From: Auricularia sp. M13
Lineage: Eukaryota; Basidiomycota; Agaricomycetes; Auriculariales; Auriculariaceae
DNA length: 64,000 nucleotides
Assembly: GCA_037042915.1 (NCBI GenBank)
Contig: CM073193.1
Location: 2,790,001-2,854,000, forward strand
Direction of reading: 5' to 3'
Position numbers and translations under genes: made by a program. Positions 47,526 through 59,349 of the stretch are shown here, in pieces (the first letter of the stretch is position 1; each line of letters begins with the position of its first letter). The notes beneath the pieces are model-generated. The model saw nothing but the letters and a program-made list of their open reading frames with translations, made no database searches and was not told where the DNA came from.

Positions 47526-49182
47526 ATGCGTACCACAACGTCGTTGATCGCCCTTTCCGCGCCCCTGCTCGCGAGTGCCGCGCCTCTGTTCACCCGCGGA
47601 GCCAGCGACACCGATATCCTTGTCTTCAGTGCGCATTGCACCCTCCGCAGTTTGCGATCTTCGTACTCATATACGCTTCAGAGTTCGCCCATGTTCTTGA
47701 GCAGCTCGAGACCCAGTTCTACCAGCAAGCAATTGCTAAGTTCAAGGTCGAAGATTTCCTTGCTGCCGGCTACTCGTCCGCAGAGGTCGCCGTCGAGCAA
47801 CTGCAGTGCGTACAAACGTAACACCGCCCATGATGTGTTCTGAAGCCAGCTGCGCCAGGTCGATCGTTTCTGACGAGGCTGCACACACCTCCACTCTTGA
47901 GGCTGCTATCAAGTCGTTTGGTGCAGAGCCCCTTACGACTTGCAAGTTCAACTTTGACTCTGTTCTGACCGATGTTGCCACGACCATGACCGTTGCCCGT
48001 GTTGTCGAGATGACTGGTGTCGGTGCCTACCTCGGCGGTGCGGGTCTCCTTGATGACCCTCGCTTCCTGACGAGCGCCGCGACCATCCTCACCATTGAAG
48101 CCCGCCACTCGACCATCCTGAACTCTCTGAACGGTGGTGTTGCCGTCCCGCAGGCGTTCGACATCCCCCTTGCTCCCGAGCAGGTCCTCGCCATTGCCGG
48201 CGCCTTCATCTCTGACTGCGACCTTGGCATCCAGGCCAACCCCTCGCTGGCCATCACCAACACTGGCCCCGTCGCTGCTGGCACTCTCCTGACCTTCCAG
48301 TCCGATGCCCTCACAAACTGGGACCCGACTTGCGTGCGTGTAACATCTCCTGTGCAGTTCACGAGACTGATTTTCCCGTTCCTGCGCAGCCGCTGTTCTG
48401 CAACATGATTGTTGGAGGCGCCGTCAACTCGATCACGCTGCCCATTGAGCAGTGCATTGTCCCCGAGGGTGTGAGCGGCCCCGTCGCCATCATCGTCACG
48501 TCGGACCCGCAGCCGCTCCTCGCGTCGGACCTCGTTGACCAGGCCAAGAAGAACATCGTGGCAGGCCCGACCATCACCTTCCTCGACTTCGCCGTCCCGG
48601 AGCAGACGCTCTCGCAGCTCATCCTCACGCCCGGCAGCAAGCTCACCAAGAACCTGAACGGCGCCGGCCAGGTCGCCGCCAGCTGCGCGTCCGGCTCGTG
48701 CGCGCCCGTCGCCAGCGACTCGACCGCGACCGTCTCCCCGCAGGCCGCCAGCGGCGTCATGCAGGAGGCCGGCGCGCCCGCGACCGCCGTCGCCACGACG
48801 TCCACCGTCTCCGACCCCGCCGCGGCGACCGCGACGCAGATCTTCCAGGGCGACATCACCCCAGCCATGCCGGCAGCAGGCGGCGCCGCAGCCCCGTCGG
48901 CTCGGACGGGTTGCCCATCGTCGCGTCCACCGACGCCGTCGGCTCCAACGGCCTCCCGCTGCCCACCGCCGTCGACTCGGCCGGCCTCCCACCGCGACGC
49001 CGCCCGCCGCCGGCGCCGGTGCCGCCTCGGGCAGCGAGTTCATCATCCCGCTCGTCCCCTCCGCGGCCGCTGCGTCCGCGTCCGCGTCGACCGCCGCGCC
49101 GACGGCCATCGCTGCCCCGCAACCCGCAGCGCTGAACGTCGCATCTGGGCCCGTCCAGGTGCTCGGCTTCGACGACGAGTAA
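47526..49182 (+). CDS. Secreted ferritin-like domain protein
   Basis: The start at 47526 gives a signal peptide (MRTTTSLIALSAPLLASAAP). A ferritin-like four-helix domain follows through three introns: FAHVLEQLETQFYQQAIAKF, FLAAGYSSAEVAVEQL, TIVSDEAAHTSTLEAAIKSF, ATTMTVARVVEMTGVGAYL and SAATILTIEARHSTILNSL. The E...E/DExxH and ExxH pairs are those of the ferritin-like/Rds1 (desiccation or stress response) family. A second beta-rich part (ITLPIEQCIVPEGVSGPVAI) is followed by Ser/Ala-rich sequence and a short repeat: VGSDGLP, VGSNGLP, VDSAGLP. The C-terminus is GPVQVLGFDDE. One C is missing at 48892-48895 and another at 48988-48990; both restore the repeat frame. It may be secreted or wall-bound; no enzyme activity is established for the family. 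Confidence 0.85.
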
Positions 49183-49636
49183 AGGCTGTCGAGCTCTCTC
49201 GGCCCATCTCATGCCCCACGGACATCGGACGCTCTTGGTAGTACAATATCATCATGATCGACGGCAGCATTGACTTAGAAGCGAGCCGGCAGTTGTGTGC
49301 TTCGTGTTTTCTTTTCACATCATCACTGGGGTGGATGCAGATCTACTTTTTTTGTGCGAGTCCACATAGGCAGGAACGCTGTATTTAGGAGGGAGCGACC
49401 GTATCGCAATGGGAATTATCACTAACCCGGGGGTCAGTGACTCTCTAGTTTGTGCTTGAAAAATAAGTAAGGGTGCATGAGCCCCTGAGTTTCAACACAT
49501 GGCGACCGTGCTTGAGCCGATATTTTTGGCAATGCAACTGCAAGGCACGGATTCTGTCCAGTTGGTTGTCACAAGTACGAGAGGCAGCAAACGGCGCAGG
49601 CGCCGCAAAGGAACTTCTGAATTCTAGAGACGCAAA
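49183..49636. other. Intergenic, convergent 3' ends
   Basis: About 450 bases between the ferritin-like gene and the EAF gene. No feature seen. Confidence 0.45.
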
Positions 49637-51574
49637 TTACATGGATACCGGGAGACATGCCTTTACAGAAGAAAACATCCAACCACCATTTCGGGGGACG
49701 GGGACTGGGTCGCGATAGCAAATACGGCGGAAGACCAGAGATATACAAGACACTGCGTTTGGGAGCGCGGGAAGCGTCGGAGAGGTGCGAGTACAAGAAA
49801 GCAAGAACGCGAGGACGGGGGTTGCGAGAGAGCTTTCCAAAGAGCAAAGGGCGATTGGCGATGGCGACGGCGATGTTCGATGATCATCGTCGTCGTCGTC
49901 GCTGTCGTCGCTAGACGTATCATCGTACGTGGGATACAGCGGAGCCGCTATGAAGAAGTAAGTGATGGATTCAATAGATGCAAATGGATGGGGGAACGCA
50001 TACCAGGATCCTGACCGTTGGTATGGCCGTTGAGGTAGCCGTTGCCGTTTACATGCACCTCCTCGCCATAAGTGGCCTCCTCCATATCATCCTCGTCCTC
50101 CTGATCGACCATATCGCCAAAAATATCGTCGGCGAGCTGCGCATCATCGCCATCGACTTCGAGCTCCTCGACGGGCTGCTCCTCCATCGCCTGCTCGAGC
50201 TCGAGCGCGAACTGGTCAAGTTCCTCGTTGTGCTCGGCACCAGGGTCAATCTCGATGAACTCGTCGTCGATGATATGCTGCTCCAGATGATTCACGTGCC
50301 CGTTGGTCGGCGCAGGGGGGATCGGCACTTCCTCCAGCATGTCCGCCTCGTCTTCCGAGGAAGTATACTCGGGCGGCGGACGTGCTGGCGGTGGAACCAG
50401 GAGCTCCTGCGGACGCGGCGGCAGCGCCAGGGCAATCGGCGGCGGTGGTGGCGGCGGCGGCGGGGAAGACTTTTGCGCTTGGGCGCACGCGCTGGGGCGG
50501 CCGCCGGGATCGCCACGGGCTCAAAGTCATCGTCCTCCTCGGCTTTGCGCTTCTTACCGCGCGCCTTCGCGGCGGGCTTCTGCGCCTTGGCGACCGCCTC
50601 GACGCGCGCGACGCCCTTGCCCTTCCCGGGCCGCGGTGCAGCGGGGGCGAGATCGAAGGTCTCTTCGGTGGGATAGCTCGCATAGTTGGGCTTGGGCTTC
50701 GCGCGGGACGTGGACGCGACTGGGGTGACGTCCACCTGCTCGTATTCGTGGTAGGACTCGCCTGAGGCGTCGTCGTCTTGCAGCTCGCGCTCGAGCGCGG
50801 CCGCGAGCAGTTGGTCATCATGCGATGGTTGTGGTTTGGACGATGCGAGGGGCACTGCACGCTCGGTCAGCATGATCCGCAGTATGGGCAAGACTGTGAG
50901 ACGCACGCGCAAGTGAGTTGTTGCTCTTGCTCCGAGGAGCAGCACCGTTGGAGGAGGGCGCGGAGGCTGTGGCTGCAAAGCCGGTGTGTAACCATTCAAA
51001 GTGGGAGTCGATCTTCTCCAGCGACAGTGCCTATAGGGTGAGCGTGTGAGACGGGCTTTGCGTACTGTGCAGAGACTGGGCTACGCACGCCGGTCTCTTC
51101 ATCGTAGATGAGGATGCAGTCCCAGGCCTTCGCTGGGCGCTCCGTGCTGGTGAAGCTGATATTGTCGCCCTGAAAACGCGGGTATAAGCGCACTATCTCC
51201 ACGCTGGTCGGAGTGAGGGCGGGAGCATGCCTTGTCTGAAGGGCGCAGGAGGGTGTAGTTTGGCTCGCCGGCGCGACGCTCGAGAGTGCCGGGCTTGTGG
51301 GGATCGACCGTCTTGGGCCTGAAACTGTCTGCGTGGGCGGCCGGGAAGGTCAGGTCAGCGGGGGGCGGGGGCGGGGGCAGGGTAGCGGGGAGGACGGACA
51401 TCTGAAAGAATAGTAGTCGTTGTCGGGAAGCCGCTTGGAACGCTGGTCGAGCGCGCCGTCCTGGGCTGTGCCACTGCGGGCCTTCAACGCCCTGCGCAGC
51501 GACGAGCCGATCTCGACGCGCTGGGGGCCTGCGAGCTGCGGCATCCACGCCTGCTGTGCGGCCGCTGCTGCCAT
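49637..51574 (-). CDS. EAF: EAF-type RNA polymerase II elongation factor (ELL-associated factor)
   Basis: The start at 51574 gives MAAAAAQQAWMPQLAGPQRV. Through introns the EAF N-terminal domain follows: DSFRPKTVDPHKPGTLERRA, EPNYTLLRP, GDNISFTSTERPAKAWDCIL, IYDEETG and ALSLEKIDSHFEWL. This matches the FRPASID...KDCVLI.D..TGEFxLEKL pattern of EAF1/2, partners of the elongation factor ELL. The rest is disordered: LLAAALERELQDDDASG, a KKRKAEEDDDFEPVAIP basic-acidic patch, a Pro run, EYTSSEDEADMLEEVP, a long acidic stretch and an Asp-rich segment (DDTSSDDSDDDDDD). One base is missing in the T run 50471-50474 (RKK then SSPPPP). The 3' limit is uncertain: the frame after the Asp run stays open to 49637, but the true end may be an exon closer to 49860. 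Confidence 0.78.
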
Positions 51575-51743
51575 GTCTGCTCACGGCGGCCGGGCTGGAG
51601 CTGGTGGTGCAGGGTCAAGGAGTGGGCGGACACCGGACTGTTTCGCTCCGAGGCCCCGGCGCTCTTGTTATTGTTCCCAGCTGACAGCAGTTGCATATGC
51701 ACAAAAGGCCTTAATACAACGGGGATCACAGCGTATATGCAGC

Positions 51744-52611
51744 TCAGATATCCAGCGTATCAAGAAATAATTTCATCTCTGCGCCCGTCGTCTCTGGCCG
51801 GTCGTTGAGCGCGGTTATGCAGCGCGACGCGGCTATCGTCTGCCGAGCCTCGGGCGCCTTGACCCACACGCGCCCGTTCACGCCCACAGCAACCTCCAGC
51901 GGAAATCGCGCCCCCAGCATGGGCAACAGGTAGTGTGACGGGTCCAGCAGCCTGCGTTCGGCGGGTGAGACGGGACGAATCGGGGAAATGAACGGAAGCA
52001 CGCACGCGCGGGACGTGCCCAACGAACACGCCTGCATAAACCCGCCCTTGAGCTCGCCGAAGCCCTCGGACTTGCGCGTCTGGGCGTCGTAGCACTGCAG
52101 CTCGGGCTCCATGTCTTTGTGCGCGAGCGAAACGCGCGCATACACGAGCGTGCCGACCTGCGGACACCGCGTCAGTTGCTAGATAGCCATTGCCGGCTTG
52201 TGAGCTGGCACTAGTACGGTACCTTGAGCACGGGCCGATTGCGTTTGCTGGCGCCCTCAAAGGCCAGTCCGTCCAGCGACGCGTAATGCGCGCTGCCAAT
52301 GTCCACGCGGTAGCCCTCGCCGGCCTTGTGCGCGACGACGCCTATCACGCCCTCCTGTGCAGCTGGCACGTACTGCATTATCAGCACATTTAGAAAGACA
52401 ACAACACCTGAAATGAACGTACTCGGCGAGCATTGGACTCGACCCACCATTTGATGCCCTTCGCGTCGTGATGCAGCGTGCCCGCCTTGGTCGCGATGAT
52501 TCCGCCGCCAGATGTGCTGGGCGCGTCGTGCAGCTTGAGCAACCCCGGCCCAAGCTTGAGCGTATGGCCCTGCGCTGGCACGCTATCCCCAGGAATGACA
52601 AACGTCGACAT
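51744..52611 (-). CDS. RRP40: RRP40, RNA exosome cap subunit
   Basis: The start at 52611 gives MSTFVIPGDSVPAQGHTLKL, GPGLLKLHDAPSTSGGGIIA and TKAGTLHHDAKGIKWWVES. An intron leads to the S1 domain (YVPAAQEGVIGVVAHKAGEG, YRVDIGSAHYASLDGLAFEG, ASKRNRPVLK|VGTLVYARVS). Next comes MEPELQCYDAQTRKSEGFGE and a KH-type domain (YLLPMLGARFPLEVAVGVNG, RVWVKAPEARQTIAASRCI). The order and length (about 250 residues) match Rrp40/EXOSC3, part of the cap that guides RNA into the exosome for rRNA and other RNA 3' processing. Two introns. It ends LFLDTLDI. It is 170 bp downstream of the EAF start on the same strand. Confidence 0.94.
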
Positions 52612-53064
52612 TGAGCAAGCAAAAGTTCGAAGAGCGGAGTCGGCTCGCCGCGTTCGCTCGTTGCCCTCAGGTTCTTCGCTTTTCGTTGCTGTCTGGCAAC
52701 CCCGTCATCGCCTGCGTACCATGTCGCTTTACAACAAGAGTTCTGCTGAATGGGATGCTCAATGATCGTGTACCTGCCACTGGCGGACTTAGCAGCTCTG
52801 CTCACGACTCGGTTTTTTTTGCGTGGGGGTACCAGTCCTGCTCACGGCGCCCATAACCTCCTTGTCATGATGGAGCGCGCAACCTACTAGCTACATAAGA
52901 GTCTTCAGTCAGTTGGATGGCAAGTCCGGCGCTGTCAGTCTGTCGACGTCGCGCGGCGCGTAACCGCACTCTGTGCACATTGCTATCTTGTCTTCAGTCA
53001 TATCATCCTCTGCGACATGTTAGACCCAGCCCTCGTTCCTGGAGCTATCTGGTCATTGCGTGGG
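52612..53064. other. Intergenic between RRP40 and HSP20 promoters
   Basis: The divergent promoter interval is about 645 bp in all; this left part holds no ORF or clear element. Confidence 0.4.
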
Positions 53065-53068
53065 GAAA

Positions 53069-53146
53069 TTCTGGAATGCCCCAGGCGGCCGTGACGAACA
53101 TCGCGGAAGTTTCCAGAGTGGCTGCAGAACGCGAGACATTCGAGAA
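53069..53146 (+). promoter_or_regulatory. Cluster of heat-shock elements
   Basis: Three HSE-like units (inverted nGAAn repeats) lie within 190 bp upstream of the HSP20 start: TTCTGGAA (53069-53076), GAAGTTTCCAGA (53106-53117) and TTCGAGAA (53139-53146). HSF1 binds alternating GAA/TTC at 5-bp spacing, which these match. The middle site has three units. Confidence 0.7.
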
Positions 53147-53165
53147 CATGCCTCATTCAGGGCCA

Positions 53166-53170
53166 TATAA
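53166..53170 (+). promoter_or_regulatory. TATA box of the HSP20 gene
   Basis: TATAA in CCATATAACG, about 90 bp upstream of the start and just downstream of the HSE cluster. Confidence 0.55.
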
Positions 53171-53256
53171 CGACCACAGAACTATCCCGTCCAGTCAACA
53201 AGACATTCAGTCACACTCGCGAAGCACCTACCGCTCTAACTACTCACTCGCATAAC

Positions 53257-53763
53257 ATGTCTCTCATCTTGAGCTCCTTCCCCTTCGACGACGTCGACCG
53301 CGTGTTCGACGATGTCTTCTCCAACACCGCCAACCGCCCTCGCAACGGCTCCACCAACCACTCGCATGTCTCTCGCGCCTTCCGGCCCAGGTAAGACACA
53401 TCCATTCGCTTCGACTTGAACTTGCAAGCTGATAAACCCCGCAGGATGGACGTGCAAGAAAACAAAGAAGCCAACCTAGTCACCGCGACGTTCGAGCTTC
53501 CGGGGCTGAAGAAGGAAGACGTCGCGATAGACGTGCACAACGGCCGGCTCGTCGTCTCCGGCCACGTCCGCGCCGCGCACGAGGACAAGAAGGACGGCTA
53601 CGTCGTCCGCGAGCGGCGCGCCGGCAAATTCATGCGCCAGCTGTCGCTCCCGTCGGGCGTGAAGCCGGAGCACATCAAGGCCGCGCTGTCCGACGGCGTG
53701 TTGACCGTCACTTGGCCAAAGACCACGGCGGAGCAGCAGGCGAAGCGCATCGCTATCAACTGA
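53257..53763 (+). CDS. Small heat-shock protein HSP20
   Basis: The start at 53257 gives MSLILSSFPFDDVDRVFDDV. One intron (about 53392-53444) separates FRP from RMDVQENKEANLVTATFELP. The alpha-crystallin domain reads GLKKEDVAIDVHNGRLVVSG, YVVRERRAGKFMRQLSLPSG and AALSDGVLTVTWPK. The C-terminus carries the I-x-I motif (RIAIN) that drives oligomer assembly. The length, about 150 residues, is typical. It is an ATP-independent holdase chaperone in the cytosol. Regulation by heat shock is strongly suggested by the upstream element cluster. Confidence 0.95.
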
Positions 53764-53969
53764 GTGGTTGTCTGTTCCGATTCCTTGCCTCGTTGCCGAT
53801 CATCTGTCTGGCTCGTTGCATGTACTGTATCCTTATGTGTTTTTATCTGTATAATCGAACCAGGGGTTAACTGAGCATAATCTGAATCATTCTGAGAACA
53901 CTCCACTATCCAGTACACCAAGATTGAGATTCGCACAAGTCCAGCAAGTGTCCGCGGCAAACAAACACC

Positions 53970-54947
53970 TTAGATACAAAAAGAATGCTTCGAATACACC
54001 AAACCTACGGCGCCCGCGCCATTTCGGAAGACGAGCCAGCTTCCAGGGTCAACCTCCCCACGATGGTAACTCGGCGGCATCTCCGAGTCCAGGTCATGCT
54101 GGCGATTACCGGCGGAAGGCTGAAGGACAGCGACGACGCTGACAGGGAGTCCCGCATGGCGCATCGCATCCAGCAGCGCCGCCGGGTCACTACTAGTAGC
54201 ACCCGCGCCGGAAGCGGAGGAGGACGAGGCCCTGGAAATCGCGGGGTCGGCGGCTGAGCCCGCCAAGGTCGGCCCCTTCTGGGTCATCGCTTCGAGCAGG
54301 CGTCGTTTCGAATTCGAGCTGTGTCGCGAATCGAGCGTGGCGTTGCTCCCGTTTAGGTTTGCAGACGCAGACCCAGCATGCAACGCATAATACGGTGTGG
54401 GCGTCTCAGCGAGCAGGCTTCTGCGACGACGGCGTCGGATGATGAAGCCGGTGGCTAGCGCGACAAGCAGGATGGTGCCTAGGATAGGGAGCAGTATCTT
54501 CAGGAGCAACGAATGGGACGGTCCCCGCCCCATGGCGTCGCCTATTTCGAGTAAACAATGAATGACATGATACAGGTGGCTCGATTACGCTCGAACTTAC
54601 CGCTTTGAGAAGCTGGCGGCGTAACTGACGTGGTCGTGTGATGAATTTGGGACGCCGCGACGCCGCTTGGAGGGGAAGTCCTGTGGCAAACACGAGCTGC
54701 GTCAGCTACAGCGCAGAAACATGAAAGAAATGGCGAACTCAGTGGTCTCAGTGCCAGTCAGGATCGACTCGGAATGCGGGACATCGGCACTGCTCGAGAT
54801 TGAGTCCGGAATACTGTTGCTGGCGGGAGGAGCCTGGCTGTGTGAAGGCTGGGGAGCAGGACGAGTCGTATTGGGCGGAGGTGCTGAAGGGCTGCTTGGT
54901 GCTGCAGAAGGTAACGAGCTAGGGGTATTGACTGGTGGTTGACTCAT
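53970..54947 (-). CDS. Ser/Pro-rich single-pass membrane protein
   Basis: A start at 54947 gives MSQPPVNTPSSLPSAAPSSP, a mucin-like Ser/Thr/Pro stretch. Introns join it to TSPPSGVAASQIHHTTTSVT and then to a membrane segment (LLLKILLPILGTILLVALAT) followed by FIIRRRRRRSLLAE. The cytosolic part holds HAGLPVSVVAVLQPSAG and SEMPPSYHRGEVDP, with a PPSY motif that could be read by WW domains. No signal peptide is seen at this start, so an upstream exon is likely; sequence just upstream also reads TTEVFTDESTTSQYP. Such proteins resemble agaricomycete mid2-like membrane sensors in design only. Not recognised as a named family. Confidence 0.6.
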
Positions 54948-54949
54948 CG

Positions 54950-56100
54950 GTAAAAACCTCCGTCGTTCCGGAACGCTCTCCGCGCTCCGGAACGGCCGGA
55001 GCCGGGGAGCGACCTACCCCGTTCCTCAGAATCAGGAGCATCAGGCAATCCGCCGATGCTGTTCCGAAACGCTCTGGGAGCGGTCAGGAGCGCAACAGGA
55101 GCTTTGGGAATATGTCAAAGCATATGGGAGTGTACTGTAATGCCAGTCTTCCTGTCACTTTGTACTTTGCTTTCCTGGCCATGGGCAGAGAACGAAACAG
55201 TGTGCGGATAAAACAACGATATATTGAAGTCAAGAAATAGCTACAGGACAGAGCAAGCGACTGTGACGGTATGACGGCCTCTACTGCATACACAGGTGGT
55301 GCACCCTACACGTGGCTGGTCGGTCAACAAAACCGTAATCACTGCGGCAGGCTCGCATATCGAAGCACAAGGTCGTCTCTAAAGAGAGCTGTTAGCCGAT
55401 GCGGGCGAACGGGACACACACGCCTGACACTCACAACAGCATCAAGATAAGGATGGTCGGCTTGATCTGGGATAGACGGGCAAGAGAATGAGCCAGAGAA
55501 GGGCAGTGCGAAGGACGCTCACCGTAGGTCGTCCGCTTAGCGATGCGTGTAATGGTAGGGAGGCGACGCAAGACGACAACGATGTTCCCATCGCCGGGCA
55601 TCATGAAGATGCCCGGGGACACACAGGCACGTGCGAGAACGCACACCCTGTGGGCCACAGACGATAGTCAACGAAGTGATCAGGGCGTGTGGACGGCCAA
55701 GGGTGAACTGTACGACCGACGAAGTCCGGCGTTCGCACTGCCCAATGTGAATGGCACTGGGAGCAAGCAAGCTCATACAGCAGCTGGCAAAGGCATGCTG
55801 TATGCACTGCAAGCCGTTACAGAACGCGCCAGAACGACGGCAGGTCGTACTGTACACTGGCGGGGCAGCGGCGGGGACTTGGCGAAAAAGCGAGGATGGT
55901 TGAGTGGATTCGCACTCCGCCTGATCCCAACCGCTCGTCGTCACCAGGCAACCACCGCATGTGTTCATTCGCATCTGCATACACTCAACCTACTTTCAAC
56001 CTGTATTGACAAGAAGTTGGCATGCCTCGGCAGAATTATGATCTCCATGAATAAATGCAATGTGTCACCTTGATAATAATTCATATTTAGCAGTCACTGC
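54950..56100. other. Intergenic, partly GGAACG-rich
   Basis: About 1.1 kb. The first 130 bases are rich in GTTCCGGA-like words (CCGGAACG, GGAACG, GTTCCG). These may still belong to an upstream exon of the neighbouring membrane protein gene. The rest holds no supported ORF. Confidence 0.4.
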
Positions 56101-56399
56101 TTGCAGTCACAGTGCCCGCTCTTCCTGACATCTGCAGCTCGTTGGCTTCAAGTTGCGGGCGGCAATACACAAGCAGCACTCCAAATACCTTCACCTGCCC
56201 AGCTGCATACAGGAAAAGAAAATCAGAGTCAGAAATGTTGCACGATCTGAAGAGGAGGCAAGCCCGCGTTCCACGCTGTTCTTGGAATCGGTGGGCGGGT
56301 GTGCGACTCGTTCCTTGTCGCTTCCGAGCGCTTTCGGATGCTCCCACTGATCCCGGACCGGAGGCGACCGGCCGGCCGCTCCCGAACAAACGGATTTTA

Positions 56400-57400
56400 C
56401 AGATGCTGGGGGTGTCTGCTGGAGGCGCAGGCTCGGGCTGAGGAGCGCTGCCTGTGTCGGGCCCGGCGTCCCCGCCAATAGCGCTTCCAGAGCTAGATAT
56501 GCCTCCATTCCCACCATTGGCGCTGCCGTTGAGGTTGGTGATGTTGCCTCCGCTGATGATAACGCTTCCACCGTTCGCGCTACCCGCATTGCCCGTAGTA
56601 GCAGACCCGCCGTTCCCCCGGGGTTCGAGTATTCCAGAAGGGCTGCAGAGGAATGGTGAGTATCACTTCGCGAACGGTGTAAGTAGTTGCATGCCCATCG
56701 TAGTCGAGCAGGCGGTCACCATCCGATTGGACACTTTCCAGCACTGCGCCAGCGCTCGTGCTAGGGTGCATGACATCGACTATTCCCTCGGTCTTCGCGT
56801 CGAGCTCCATAACCTGAGGTATGACCTTCAGGGAATAGAAACAGGTGAAAGGCGGAGAAACAGGAGGAGGAGCAGAGCTTGTATCTGCTGGCGCATCCCC
56901 TATGGCGCCGCAGATGTGGCCGCAACCGCGACGATCTGCCAAAAATCCAGGCTAGAAGCGTCGCTTGCAGTGCAGAACACCCAGACACGATTTGGAGCGA
57001 AGACTTTGGGACTATTTCCATCAAGCACAGTGTCGAAAGGTAGGGTAAGTTGGGTGCAGCGCACATTGCTCAGGCCAGACGTCGAGAAAGCCGCGCGCGA
57101 CGGGTTGAAACCCATACATATCCCCAACCATCACTGCCCAAAGGCGGTTCCATTCGAATACTAGGTCGCGGTTAAGCGTGTGTTATGCTATAATGAAATC
57201 GCTCGCCGAGCTGCAGACAGCGGTCTCAGTTGTAGCGCGAGATTTCCGGTCTTCCGGGGTGACGTTGGGAGCGTGGCGCAGGCATCGGACAGCATCAAGT
57301 GAATCTAGCAAGAATGCCGCACAGAACCAAAACAAGAACGACGCCAGTGTTGTGACAGAGGCCGGCATTGGAACCATGTGAATCGAGCGGACCGGCAGCA
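56400..57400 (-). CDS. Possible Gly/Ser-rich secreted or membrane protein (gene model unresolved)
   Basis: On the minus strand a low-complexity stretch reads GNAGSANGGSVIISGGNITN, LNGSANGGNGGISSSGSAIG and TGSAPQPEPAPPADTP, typical of extracellular linkers in fungal membrane proteins. Upstream frames hold PQVMELDAKTEGIVDVMHPS, YTVREVILTIPLQ and SNVRCTQLTLPFDTVLDGNS. A hydrophobic start at about 57383 (MVPMPASVTTLASFLFWFCA) could be a signal peptide. I could not connect these with a single splice model and do not know the family. It may be a real multi-exon gene or a decaying one, possibly related in design to the 53970-54947 protein. Confidence 0.35.
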
Positions 57401-57854
57401 ACTAGAACACCCTGAGACAACCTGTCATGGCCACTGTGCAAGGTGTGCCATGATCAATCTGAACCGAGAGAATGCTTTTGGCTTGCAGCGATGTGCGTCG
57501 TTCAATCGGGACCGACTGTCCGAGCCAGGATCGCAATGGGTAGGAAGCCATTGGGTGCCCAGGAATAGCCAGAGAATATAACGACCAGACAAAAACCGAG
57601 GTGCATGCAGTGAGAAGCCAGGACCGGTCAGCGGAGGAGATTGCAAGGTTGACGATGGACAACATTTACAGGGCACGCAATGGGCCACCTAGCCACGGCA
57701 AGCGTTTAATCAATGCGTCGTTCTTCCATGGCTGCGCTCTCGCACTGCAGGGTAGTATATTAACGGTCAATATGCGAGTGTCTGCAATGGCAATGCCAAG
57801 TCAGCACAAGTAACAAGGCCAAAGAGGACGAAAGAATACCATCCATGGTCACGG
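57401..57854. other. Intergenic downstream of KRR1
   Basis: About 450 bases with no supported feature. Confidence 0.4.
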
Positions 57855-59284
<1,430 letters not shown>

Positions 59285-59349
59285 TGTCGAAGTAGAAAGA
59301 AAGCAAGACGGCAGAGTCCGGCAGCAGCCACCGCTTCTTGTCTCAGCAC
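59285..59349. promoter_or_regulatory. Very short divergent promoter, KRR1 / NCBP3-like
   Basis: Only 65 bp separate the two start codons, so each gene's promoter must lie partly inside the other's leader or first exon. No TATA box is visible in the gap. Confidence 0.5.
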
